DNA of 45,783 nucleotides, taken from positions 1-45,783 of the forward strand of contig CAUJKA010000517.1 of NCBI GenBank assembly GCA_963204965.1, given 5' to 3'. Every line of letters begins with the position of its first letter. The first letter of the stretch is position 1. Positions 26,888 through 34,716 of this stretch are shown in pieces. The notes below the pieces were generated by a model, which worked only from the letters and a program-made list of their open reading frames with translations, had not been told where the DNA came from and did no database searches. The stretch comes from Planctomycetota bacterium (GTDB lineage: Bacteria > Planctomycetota > Planctomycetia > Pirellulales > Pirellulaceae). Both the position numbers and the translations under genes were made by a program.

Positions 26888-27919
26888 CTAGGCTGACCAG
26901 CCGTGAGCTTCGCGAACTTTCAGCATGACATCGAGAATGGTGTTCCATGTCGAAACCGTTTCCAGCGTCTTGTTGGGGAACATACAGCCATCCCAACAGA
27001 TGTGCTTAATGCCGCGTTTCTGAGCGTCTTTCAGCCAATAGCCAGCGCAGCGAACGATATCCAGCTTGCCGTTCGGGTCGTCGGCTGGGCAGTGCTTTCC
27101 AGTCTTGTCGTGCGAACCAGCTCCGTGAACATGACCGTCGTTTTGAGCAACGTGGAAGTCGATAGTCCAAGGTCGCAGCTTGTCGGTCATCTTCTCGTAA
27201 GCCGCATAGAATTCATCCTCCGAGTAGCCCTCGTGGATCAATGCACAATCGGACGCGTTGTAGCCGAGCAAGTAGAGATAGGTGTGAGCCAAGTCGGCTT
27301 GGAACCCAAGCGACTCGGGCATTCCAACCTCTTCAAGCAAGTTCAGCATGTCCTTCCAACTGTGCATGCCCGCCCAGCAAATTTCTCCTTCAGCCGCCAG
27401 TCGTTCGCCATGATCGGCGGCGATCAATGCGGCTTCGCGGAAGGTCTGTGCGATCTTGGTGGTGTTCGCTTTCGCGTCGGCTCGCCACTTTTCGACGCCG
27501 AACTCAGCCGAGTCGATACGGATGACTCCGTACTGTCGCACGCCATGTTCGTTGAAGATCTTGGCAATGCGGCAGGCTACACGAACGGCTTGCAAGAACT
27601 TTTCACGAGCTGCTGAATCGCCCATCGCTGAATCGCCGACAGTACCTGGCCAAACCGGCGCAACCAGTGAACCGACCTTAAATCCCTTGCTCTGAATTAG
27701 ATCGGCAATCTGTCGAAGGTCGCTGTCGGATGCACTGGGATCGGTGTGAGGCAAGAACAAGAAGTAATCGATGCCTTCGAACTTTTGTGCGCGAACTTCG
27801 GCCTGTGCGGTTAGGTCCAACATGCGTTCTAGGCTGATTGGCGGCTCTTGTCCAGGATCAGTTCCTTTGCCAACAAGTCCCGGCCACATAGCATTGTGAA
27901 GCTTGGGGGCGTTGCTCAT
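26888..27919 (-). CDS. Sugar phosphate isomerase/epimerase-like TIM-barrel protein
   Basis: 343 residues from ATG 27919. It has the AP-endonuclease-2 / xylose-isomerase-like TIM barrel. Candidate metal ligands fall in the usual order: E in [12 protein letters not shown] in [12 protein letters not shown] in [11 protein letters not shown] and D in [10 protein letters not shown]. These proteins isomerise or epimerise keto-sugars or inositol derivatives. It sits 131 bases before the oxidoreductase gene and 110 bases after the cupin gene, all on the same strand, so a single sugar-catabolic operon is likely. The substrate cannot be read from the sequence. Confidence 0.85.
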   Translation of the reverse strand: MSNAPKLHNAMWPGLVGKGTDPGQEPPISLERMLDLTAQAEVRAQKFEGIDYFLFLPHTDPSASDSDLRQIADLIQSKGFKVGSLVAPVWPGTVGDSAMGDSAAREKFLQAVRVACRIAKIFNEHGVRQYGVIRIDSAEFGVEKWRADAKANTTKIAQTFREAALIAADHGERLAAEGEICWAGMHSWKDMLNLLEEVGMPESLGFQADLAHTYLYLLGYNASDCALIHEGYSEDEFYAAYEKMTDKLRPWTIDFHVAQNDGHVHGAGSHDKTGKHCPADDPNGKLDIVRCAGYWLKDAQKRGIKHICWDGCMFPNKTLETVSTWNTILDVMLKVREAHGWSA

Positions 27920-28029
27920 ACGATTTACTCCGGCAGGAAGGTGAGTTTGATAAGACGTGTTCGGATGCCGAGTTCAATCGGCTTCCGAAGGTGTATGGTG
28001 AGATGCTTCAGTTCAATCGCAGTTCTTAC

Positions 28030-29295
28030 TTAGCGATCAGCAATCCAAGCTCCGTTGGCAGGCAAGTTGCTGTGCGTGTCAGGACCGAAGTAACGCAGTC
28101 CGACTAGCGGTTCGCTGCCCGTGTTCTCGATCTCGACGCCGCGAATCGCCGCTTCGTGGCTAATGAACACTTCGTCTTCGGTGTTTTCGCCGAAGTTGAT
28201 CATCGCTGGAGTTTGAAGGGCCATCTTACCCATGCGACCCTTGCCTTGAACTGTGATCCAGCCGCTAGCGCCTGGGTCTTTCAGAACGCACTTCGCGCCT
28301 GGTTCGACGGTTAGCTCTTTAGCACTGAATAGTTGCTGGCCATCGATGGTTCCGTAAACGATCCACTTATCGGTGTAGCCATCGCCACTTCGGTCGGCAT
28401 CGACGATCGGCTCGATGTAGTTGCTGTCCTTGAAGTGCGTGTCCAGGTTCTTTTCCCAGTCCAACTGACCGATGATGAAGTCCAGGTCTTGGTGCTTATC
28501 GGCGGGCATGTCTTTGACCAGAAGCGACCAAGGCACATAGCGGCCTTCGACGATCGACTGGAACATACCGAAGACATCCGAGCCCCATTGAGGCTCATAA
28601 GTACACAAAGATCCTGGAGCGTGGAGAACGCCTGGAGGAATCAGCCAGCCGGTGCCGCGCTTCAGGCGGTAGGCTCGCGATAGATCCAGAATGCCGTTGT
28701 CGCCCTTGTTCCAGTTCTCGAGGCAGCGGCGCAACTGTTCTTTCGTTGTTCCAGGCTCGAGTCCCATAAACGTATAACAGAAGTTGTTATCAACGTTGTT
28801 GTATTGAGGCGGGAAGTAATAGCTCTCGGGCTTGCCTTCTTGGCCAACCAATGCGGCGTCCTCAGCGGACTGGTGCATGTGGTGGGGAATTGGTCCCATG
28901 TTATCGAAGAACTTGGAGTAAACTGGCCAGCGGTTGTACTTGCCATACATGGGCTTGCCAACGATTCTTGATCCAGCTTCGGCAACTGCGTCGCGAAGCA
29001 AGAATTTCTTGCCTTCGAACAGGCAGAAGCTCAATCCCTCATGCCAAACCCGACCTTCATTGGCCGCTTCGGTCGTACTACCGAACCAACGCTCGTCGAT
29101 ACCGCCTCGGTTGGCGCCAAAAGCGTAGAGGTCTGCCGGATTCAGCTTGATGCGTCGTCCTGGGTGAAGGAAGCTTCGCGGGACCCACGTCGGCGTCAAC
29201 CGAAGTAACCCTTCACCTGCGTCCATTGCGTGACCCAAGATGGAGGCAACATTGTCCTTCTGAATCAAACCTGCGTCGAGCTTTACACTTGTCAT
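28030..29295 (-). CDS. Cupin protein related to class I phosphomannose isomerase
   Basis: 421 residues from ATG 29295. The metal-site elements resemble ManA-type enzymes: GPIPHHMHQSAEDA (HxH), KPESYYFPP (Glu) and WLIPPGVLHAPGSLCTYEPQ (second His), followed by a C-terminal cupin barrel (ELTVEPGAKCVLKDP). It is longer than, and diverged from, true ManA, so I do not assign mannose-6-phosphate. An aldose-ketose isomerase acting on a different sugar fits the operon. It is the first gene of the leftward operon and is divergent from the mutarotase-like gene at 29440. Confidence 0.75.
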   Translation of the reverse strand: MTSVKLDAGLIQKDNVASILGHAMDAGEGLLRLTPTWVPRSFLHPGRRIKLNPADLYAFGANRGGIDERWFGSTTEAANEGRVWHEGLSFCLFEGKKFLLRDAVAEAGSRIVGKPMYGKYNRWPVYSKFFDNMGPIPHHMHQSAEDAALVGQEGKPESYYFPPQYNNVDNNFCYTFMGLEPGTTKEQLRRCLENWNKGDNGILDLSRAYRLKRGTGWLIPPGVLHAPGSLCTYEPQWGSDVFGMFQSIVEGRYVPWSLLVKDMPADKHQDLDFIIGQLDWEKNLDTHFKDSNYIEPIVDADRSGDGYTDKWIVYGTIDGQQLFSAKELTVEPGAKCVLKDPGASGWITVQGKGRMGKMALQTPAMINFGENTEDEVFISHEAAIRGVEIENTGSEPLVGLRYFGPDTHSNLPANGAWIADR

Positions 29296-29439
29296 TTCGT
29301 TATTGACCGCGAAACTAAGGGAGAATTTTATCCATGCTACGGATAGACTGTTTTATTCCCAGCTCGCAACCGTTACAAGTAAGGGGCTGGCATTACCGAC
29401 CCATATTCTTGAGTGATTTTCCTACTTGAGCGATTTTTC

Positions 29440-30579
29440 ATGGCACTGGCAATCTACCCTACCGATACGGATCAACCGCCAACATTGCACGAACCGGCAA
29501 CATCAGGATTCCAAATACAACGTTACCGCTTGACCGAAGGCAAGCAGACCGGTTGCGAACTAATCATCATCAACAGCCAAACTGTTTGCGCCGCAATCTG
29601 CCCCACTCGTGGCATGAGTCTATGGCGAGCCAAGCTGGATGGCATTGATTGCGAGTGGGGCTCGCCGGTCCGCGGCCCGGTGCATCCATGCTGGGTTCCA
29701 ATTTCCGAGTCCAGCGGGTTGGGTTGGTTGGATGGCTTCGACGAGCTGCTCGTGCGTTGTGGTCTACGATCTTTTGGCGCGCCGGACTTTGACGACAAAG
29801 GCAAGCTGCTGCATCCATTACATGGCAGTATTGGGAATCTGGCTGCGGAGAATGTCGAGATTAACCTCAGCGACGACGGCGAGAGTCTAACTGTTTCCGG
29901 AGACGTTTACGAGACGCGATTCCTCATTCACAACCTTAAGCTGCGAGTCGAGTACGAGTTCACGCTGGGGCAGCCCGCTATCACTGTTCGCGACACGGTG
30001 AGCAACATCGGTGGAGCGGCATCTACTGCTCAGTTGCTATATCACATCAACTTTGGCAGGCCGCTGCTGGATGCCGGTTGCGAGTTCCACTGCGCCGCGG
30101 ACGAGGTTGTGGCTCGCGACAATAGAGCCGCTGAGGATTTAGCGACATGGAACCAATACTTGGGGCCAACAGAGGGCTACGTCGAGCAGGTCTATTTCTT
30201 GCAGCCAATCGCCGATGAAAACGGTTGGGCGACCACGGTGCTCTCGAATCCAACGATTCGCCAAGCTGTAGCCGTGCATTACAAGACAGCTACCCTGCCC
30301 TACTTCACCCTTTGGAAGAACACAGCTTCCGAAGCGACGGGGTATGTCACTGGGCTTGAACCTGGGACGGGCTTTCCCAATCCTCGTTCGTTCGAAGAGA
30401 AGCAAGGTCGGCTCGTTGAATTGCAGCCCGGAGAACGTCGCAGTTACGAGCTAAAGATCGAGGCAACTCAAGACCCACAAACGACTCGCAATTGGCTCAA
30501 GCAAATCAGTTTATTGCAAGGCAGTTTAGCGGCCAAGCAAACTAGCTTTCACGACGCGTGGTGTACGCCTAGGTCGTAG
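29440..30579 (+). CDS. DUF4432 aldose-1-epimerase-like protein
   Basis: I chose ATG 29440 (379 residues); a GTG at 29413 is in frame. The galactose-mutarotase-like beta-sandwich is supported by CPTRGMSLWRAKL, GWLDGFDELLVRCGL, LHPLHGSIGNL and LLYHINFGRPLLD. The His and Arg positions correspond to active-site elements of the family. Such proteins interconvert sugar anomers or epimers. It is divergently oriented from the sugar operon across a 144-base gap, suggesting shared regulation of one pathway. Confidence 0.82.
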   Translation: MALAIYPTDTDQPPTLHEPATSGFQIQRYRLTEGKQTGCELIIINSQTVCAAICPTRGMSLWRAKLDGIDCEWGSPVRGPVHPCWVPISESSGLGWLDGFDELLVRCGLRSFGAPDFDDKGKLLHPLHGSIGNLAAENVEINLSDDGESLTVSGDVYETRFLIHNLKLRVEYEFTLGQPAITVRDTVSNIGGAASTAQLLYHINFGRPLLDAGCEFHCAADEVVARDNRAAEDLATWNQYLGPTEGYVEQVYFLQPIADENGWATTVLSNPTIRQAVAVHYKTATLPYFTLWKNTASEATGYVTGLEPGTGFPNPRSFEEKQGRLVELQPGERRSYELKIEATQDPQTTRNWLKQISLLQGSLAAKQTSFHDAWCTPRS

Positions 30580-30591
30580 CTTCAAAAAAAT

Positions 30592-30615
30592 CTTCGCGAG
30601 GACGAACTCGCGAAG
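30592..30615 (+). terminator. Probable terminator hairpin after the DUF4432 gene
   Basis: CTTCGCGAG / CTCGCGAAG, a perfect 9-bp stem with a six-base loop, 13 bases after the stop codon. The plus-strand tail (TATCTTCC) is only moderately T-rich. A strong T-run exists on the minus strand instead, where no gene arrives. Termination of the plus-strand transcript is the likelier role. Confidence 0.55.
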
Positions 30616-30662
30616 TATCTTCCTTATGTGAAATCACAGCTGAGGAAATTTCGACTTAAAAA

Positions 30663-32072
30663 ATGACGCCCGAAAACAGTAAGTTCGTTATTCAGTGCTC
30701 GAGCTGTAGTGCAAAGTTGCAGGTTGGAGCAACCGCTTTGGGTAAAACCATTGCATGTCCCAAGTGTGGACATCAAATGAAGATCAAGGATCGAGCTCAA
30801 TCAGCCGAAGGTCCGGTGGTTGCTCGACCCATTTCAAGCTCGTCTGTTCCGTCGAATCCGTTGGTTGCTCGACCTATCCGGCCTAGCGCCGGCTCGTCCC
30901 CGTCGCATTTCCCTAGCGCTGACTTTCAGCCCGCCGCAACAAGCGACTGGAATCAATTGCCAATGCCGCCGTCGTTGCCAGTAAACTATGGCCAAGCCAG
31001 TCGCACGAACACGGCACCGCGAGGCAATGGTCAGCTTTGGCTTTGGATCGCATTGGGCGGGGTCGGCTTTCTTATTCTCGGTGTGACTGCGTCGGTCTTC
31101 GCTGTGTGGTCGTTGTCAAAAGGAACGCAGGTCGCTGATTCTAAAGGCGGTATGGGCAAGACAGTAAGCCGCGGAAGCGATGTGGGGTCGAACAACCAGG
31201 CTGCTGCCGGTGGCAACAAAACTAACGACAAGAGCCCTTTTCCAAGGCTAGGGCCCGATTTGCCATTCAAAGACAAGATTTTGTTCCATCGCGTGATGAT
31301 TCCACGCCCACCGCAACGCCCGCTCATCATGAACATCTTTATTCCTAAAGGAAACCATGCGGATCACTCTCTTCCTGTGATGTTGGAGGCGCCCAATGGT
31401 ACCAACCTCCTGCATGGAGCGGGTGCCGAATTTCCGAAGCCATCGACGGAGTACTTGCCATTTACCGAACAAGGCATGATCACAGTCACATTCTCAATTG
31501 ATGGAGAGATGCCTCGCAATCTGTCGCCGGCCGCAGGTGAACTCTACTTCCGACAGTTGCAGAAAGCCTACAAGGAGTTTGTCGACAGTGATGCAGGCGT
31601 GGAGAATGGAAAGCTGGCTCTCGACTACGCCCTCGCTCAAATCCCTGCAGCAGATTCAAAGCGGGTCTACATTTGGGGCCATAGTTCGTCGGCTACACTT
31701 GCACTGCTCATGGCATCGAAGGATAAGCGGATTACCAAGTGTATCGCACTAGCGCCGATTACCGATCTGAATGCGAGGCTCGGCGATTTGCTCACGGATC
31801 GGTCTGTGTCGAGTGCATTGCCTGGAATTAAGGAGTACCTGGTCAGTGGTTCGCCCTTAACGCACGTAGGGGATTTGAAGTGCCCCGTCTTTTTGGCACA
31901 CGCCAAGGATGATGACAACGAGCCCTTTCAGAACTCACAAGCCTACGTCAAGGCTTTGCAGGCAACGGGCGGTAACATAGTGTTTGAGGCTCGAACGAGC
32001 GGTGGTCATTATCAAGAACTGCTTGATGCAAGCGTGCCCAAAGCAATCACGTGGATCAACGAATCGCGATGA
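30663..32072 (+). CDS. Zinc-ribbon, single-pass membrane protein with alpha/beta-hydrolase domain
   Basis: 469 residues from ATG 30663. An MJ0042-type zinc ribbon (CSSCS ... CPKCG, residues ~12-37) faces the cytoplasm. A disordered Ser/Pro linker and one transmembrane helix near residues 125-150 (WIALGGVGFLILGVTASVF) follow. The extracytoplasmic part is a prolyl-oligopeptidase-like hydrolase with nucleophile S341 (IWGHSSSA), an acid in HAKDDDNEP and a His in GGHYQEL. An esterase or peptidase role is possible; the substrate is unknown. It is followed 64 bases later by a small membrane protein on the same strand. Confidence 0.75.
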   Translation: MTPENSKFVIQCSSCSAKLQVGATALGKTIACPKCGHQMKIKDRAQSAEGPVVARPISSSSVPSNPLVARPIRPSAGSSPSHFPSADFQPAATSDWNQLPMPPSLPVNYGQASRTNTAPRGNGQLWLWIALGGVGFLILGVTASVFAVWSLSKGTQVADSKGGMGKTVSRGSDVGSNNQAAAGGNKTNDKSPFPRLGPDLPFKDKILFHRVMIPRPPQRPLIMNIFIPKGNHADHSLPVMLEAPNGTNLLHGAGAEFPKPSTEYLPFTEQGMITVTFSIDGEMPRNLSPAAGELYFRQLQKAYKEFVDSDAGVENGKLALDYALAQIPAADSKRVYIWGHSSSATLALLMASKDKRITKCIALAPITDLNARLGDLLTDRSVSSALPGIKEYLVSGSPLTHVGDLKCPVFLAHAKDDDNEPFQNSQAYVKALQATGGNIVFEARTSGGHYQELLDASVPKAITWINESR

Positions 32073-32136
32073 TCGAGTGATACCCTTGTTGCTTTGCAGC
32101 ATCTTTCGTTAAAGAGGTAGTCGATCAGCTTAGAAC

Positions 32137-32814
32137 ATGAGTGACACGCCCAAACCTCAGATCTCGATTAAGACGTTGTTTCTCTTGATCCTCTTGTCCG
32201 CGCTGTTGCTTCGACTGATTATTGTCGACCAACGATTTCGGAAACTGCTTGCCGAGATTTCTTCACTTGGAAGCGTTGGTGGTGAGGCCGCTGAGCTCAG
32301 GACAAAACTGGGCTATCTGGTCCCTGAGGACACCAATTCTCAATATATGGTCCCCATTCCACCAATCACCGGCAACAGCCGCAGCTTTCGGCTCTACCTT
32401 CCACGGATCGAAGGTAAGCGACTGCTCAAGTTAGGTATGACTACGGGCAAAAACAATCGCTACTTTCTGCCTCGCACGAATGACAAATGGCCAGCGGTGC
32501 ATCAGTTTGAACTCTCCGACGCGGAAGAGCAAATAATTACTGTGTCTTGGCTTCAATCCGAATCAGGCCAGTCGATCATCCGCGTTGAGCGAACGGGATT
32601 TGCGATTGAGGAGGTACAGTTTCAGGACGCAGGATTTCTTGATTCGAAGGATTATAGTTGGCCGCCGTTCATGCTAGATGATCAAGTTACTTCGGTTCAC
32701 TCACTCGGCCAGTCATTTAATCTTTGGGAGGCAAGCGCTAGCAAGAAAAGCCTTAGCCCCGAAGAGTTTGGCGTGGTGTCAGGATTCCGACTTTGGATCG
32801 AGACAAAGCCATGA
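32137..32814 (+). CDS. Single-pass membrane protein of unknown function
   Basis: 225 residues from ATG 32137. After a short polar N-terminus (MSDTPKPQISIK) comes one transmembrane helix (TLFLLILLSALLLRLIIV), a basic/charged helix (DQRFRKLLAEI) and a soluble beta-rich domain with no family I recognise. Its stop codon overlaps the start of the next small gene (ATGA at 32811-32814), so the two products are probably made together. Confidence 0.65.
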   Translation: MSDTPKPQISIKTLFLLILLSALLLRLIIVDQRFRKLLAEISSLGSVGGEAAELRTKLGYLVPEDTNSQYMVPIPPITGNSRSFRLYLPRIEGKRLLKLGMTTGKNNRYFLPRTNDKWPAVHQFELSDAEEQIITVSWLQSESGQSIIRVERTGFAIEEVQFQDAGFLDSKDYSWPPFMLDDQVTSVHSLGQSFNLWEASASKKSLSPEEFGVVSGFRLWIETKP

Positions 32815-33035
32815 AGCAAGATTCTGTGAACCAAGCTGACATGAACAAAGTTGCGAGGGAGAAAAAACGGATGAAGTTCAGTCTCAATGGATTCCTATGG
32901 GTGCTGGTTACCGCGGTGATCTCGATGCAACTCGTGCTGGATTACAAAGTCTTTCAGCTTCAGCAAAAGAAATCAGCTCTTCAGGAAGAGATCGTGCGTT
33001 TGAAGCAAGAGCTTGAAGAGAGCGGCGCTCCGTAG
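32811..33035 (+). CDS. Small single-pass coiled-coil membrane protein
   Basis: 74 residues from ATG 32811, which overlaps the upstream stop (ATGA). A basic N-terminus (VAREKKRMKFSLNG) leads to one transmembrane helix (FLWVLVTAVISMQLVLDY) and a short coiled coil (LQQKKSALQEEIVRLKQELEE). The topology resembles FtsL/DivIC-type small membrane proteins, but I see no family signature. It shares the layout of its neighbour, short tail then helix then charged helix, so the two could pair in the membrane. Confidence 0.65.
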   Translation: MKQDSVNQADMNKVAREKKRMKFSLNGFLWVLVTAVISMQLVLDYKVFQLQQKKSALQEEIVRLKQELEESGAP

Positions 33036-33140
33036 GTTCATAGTGGACTTCAGAGGCTAATGCTGCGGGATAAGCGTAGCCATCGCTGCCAAGCTGCCAA
33101 GCGGTGGAGGGAGAGGGGTGGTATGGCCGTGTTGGTCTTT

Positions 33141-33160
33141 CCACCGTCTGGCGACGGTGG
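33141..33160. repeat. Perfect 8-bp hairpin between convergent genes
   Basis: CCACCGTC TGGC GACGGTGG lies directly against the stop codon of the minus-strand lipoprotein gene and 105 bases after the plus-strand small gene. There is no T-run on either strand. It could help termination from both sides or be a REP-like unit. Confidence 0.5.
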
Positions 33161-34228
33161 CTACTTGCCATCCGAAAGCTCTTTACTCGAACAACGAATG
33201 TCATCGACAAAAAGAGTGCACGAATCTTCCGGATTGCCGTGCGCGGAGATGCCTATTTCAAGACTGTTATAGATGGCTGAACGAAACGGAAGCGTCGTAC
33301 CAGCTTTGTCCAATACCTTAACGCCGTCTTGCCAAATTTCCATCTTTCCGTCTGTTGGCGACAAATGGAAATGGACTCGAACACAAACCCATTGATCTTT
33401 AGGAAACGCAATTCGTTTTTCAGGGGCTTGGCGATATTGAGGTTTGCTTAAGGCCTTCAGTTCGACACCCAAAGCACCATCGTCAAAGATGCGAAGTCGA
33501 ATTCCGGGGTGCTCTTGAACAAACTCGCTCTCCAGATCAATCAGCGTCATCGGAAGGCTGTCCTTAGCCAAGTAGTAAGCTTCGTACCAGAAGTCGTCTC
33601 CATTGCGAAAGTAGACGAGCGGGCAAGAAACGGACGCCTTGCAAGTCACCATGCTACTTGGCTTGGCCGTTGCGACACACTTGAGCGATGTAGAACCCGA
33701 ATGCGCGGACTCTTTCGTGGGTTCGACTCGACTATCGAGAAAGTCAGCTTCACCCGACTGTAACTTCTTTCGAAGGTTAACATACTCGGAGACTGTTGGA
33801 GCTTTCGGTGATTGAAGCGTGAGAGCTGACCAACGCAATCGTTCTGGGCTGGTGAGCTTAATCAGTCCCGGTAGTCCAGGTTCAAGATCTTCAAACGACT
33901 CGTCAAACTGGCGCAGCACTTCAAAGCGTTGTTCCGTGTCGGGAGCAACTCGATAGGTAACGCCCTCGACCACTACATAGGACCGCTGAACCTCGTCTGG
34001 ATCAAAGACCTTCGAAACAAACTCCCACCCTTTGTCGTCTTTGCCCGAATCAACTTCACGGTAAATATTCCCGTCATCAGCAAGAACGTGGCTCGCCCCA
34101 TCAATCTCAAACGTAGCTTCAATGTGTTCCTGCCCGAGAGGTTTAATGACTTGGGATCGCCCGCAACCTACGGTACAAAGCAAGATGACCAGAAGTGATC
34201 GGGAGAGCGTTGATTCGAGCATTTGCAT
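33161..34228 (-). CDS. Predicted lipoprotein with C-terminal concanavalin-like domain
   Basis: I chose ATG 34228 (355 residues), which places the signal peptide at the N-terminus: RSLLVILLCTVGCGRS with lipobox TVGC. Residues ~20-110 hold strand-rich segments about reading a value (DDGNIYREVDSGKDDKGWEF). From ~residue 175 there is a jelly-roll stretch (SGSTSLKCVATA, WVCVRVHFHLSPTDGKMEIW, VDDIRCS) like LamG/heparin-lyase-type lectin domains. Carbohydrate or surface-polymer binding is the likely role. It is convergent with the small membrane genes at 32137-33035. Confidence 0.65.
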   Translation of the reverse strand: MQMLESTLSRSLLVILLCTVGCGRSQVIKPLGQEHIEATFEIDGASHVLADDGNIYREVDSGKDDKGWEFVSKVFDPDEVQRSYVVVEGVTYRVAPDTEQRFEVLRQFDESFEDLEPGLPGLIKLTSPERLRWSALTLQSPKAPTVSEYVNLRKKLQSGEADFLDSRVEPTKESAHSGSTSLKCVATAKPSSMVTCKASVSCPLVYFRNGDDFWYEAYYLAKDSLPMTLIDLESEFVQEHPGIRLRIFDDGALGVELKALSKPQYRQAPEKRIAFPKDQWVCVRVHFHLSPTDGKMEIWQDGVKVLDKAGTTLPFRSAIYNSLEIGISAHGNPEDSCTLFVDDIRCSSKELSDGK

Positions 34229-34382
34229 GACGGTTAGCCGATCGCAGAGGTGAGCGAGCAATTTTTCGCAGAGTCTTAAGGCTCAAGAAAGTGAATATCC
34301 CTGTTCATTCGTTTGGAGGTAACGACTATTGGATTCAACTCTTTAGATTGGGAACAATCAAAAGGACGGGACTTCGCTCAAG

Positions 34383-34502
34383 TCATCGCTTTTTTCGCGA
34401 GTTTTCTAGTCGTGTTGAAATCCACTGAGGCTCGCGGCGGCAATCTAAGATTGCGTAGATGTCGATAGAATCAGACTGGACTTCAAGAAGCCGAATTTCC
34501 AC
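34383..34502 (-). pseudogene. Remnant of a ParE/RelE-type toxin with an internal deletion
   Basis: A 39-codon frame from GTG 34502, preceded by a strong GGAAGGA five bases upstream. It overlaps the end of the antitoxin gene by 20 bases. Residues 1-7 (VEIRLLE) match the usual opening of these toxins (MEIRFLD-like). Residues 8-31 (SIDIYAILDCRREPQWI) match the family's C-terminal block, IxIxAIxHxxRxPxxW. The roughly 60 central residues carrying the toxin fold are missing. I read this as an in-frame internal deletion, leaving start signals and tail. A very small functional protein is less likely. Confidence 0.6.
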
Positions 34503-34716
34503 GTAATTCCTTCCGAAGATCGGCGATGGCAATATCACACTCGATAAACCTCGGCTTGCCTTCCCCAGCTAAGCGACGACGTTCCTCCAAGATTTCTTTG
34601 TGCCATTCAGGAGATGGGAGGTCGTCGGGTCGCTTTGAAAGATCCGCCCAAATTGCCTCCATCGTTGCCAGTTTGTCGGCTAGCGTCATCTTATCCAATG
34701 GCAGGTCAAACGACAT
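34483..34716 (-). CDS. RelB-like addiction module antitoxin
   Basis: 77 residues from ATG 34716, with TAGGAGCT about five bases upstream. It matches the family of small putative addiction-module components: MSFDLPLDKMTLADKLATME, IWADLSKRPDDLPSPEWH and a charged helical end EERRRLAGEGKPRF. Such antitoxins bind and neutralise a ParE/RelE toxin encoded just downstream and repress their own operon. Here the downstream toxin appears internally deleted, so the antitoxin would be an orphan. Its start codon overlaps that of the divergent glycosyltransferase gene on the other strand. Confidence 0.8.
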   Translation of the reverse strand: MSFDLPLDKMTLADKLATMEAIWADLSKRPDDLPSPEWHKEILEERRRLAGEGKPRFIECDIAIADLRKELRGNSAS

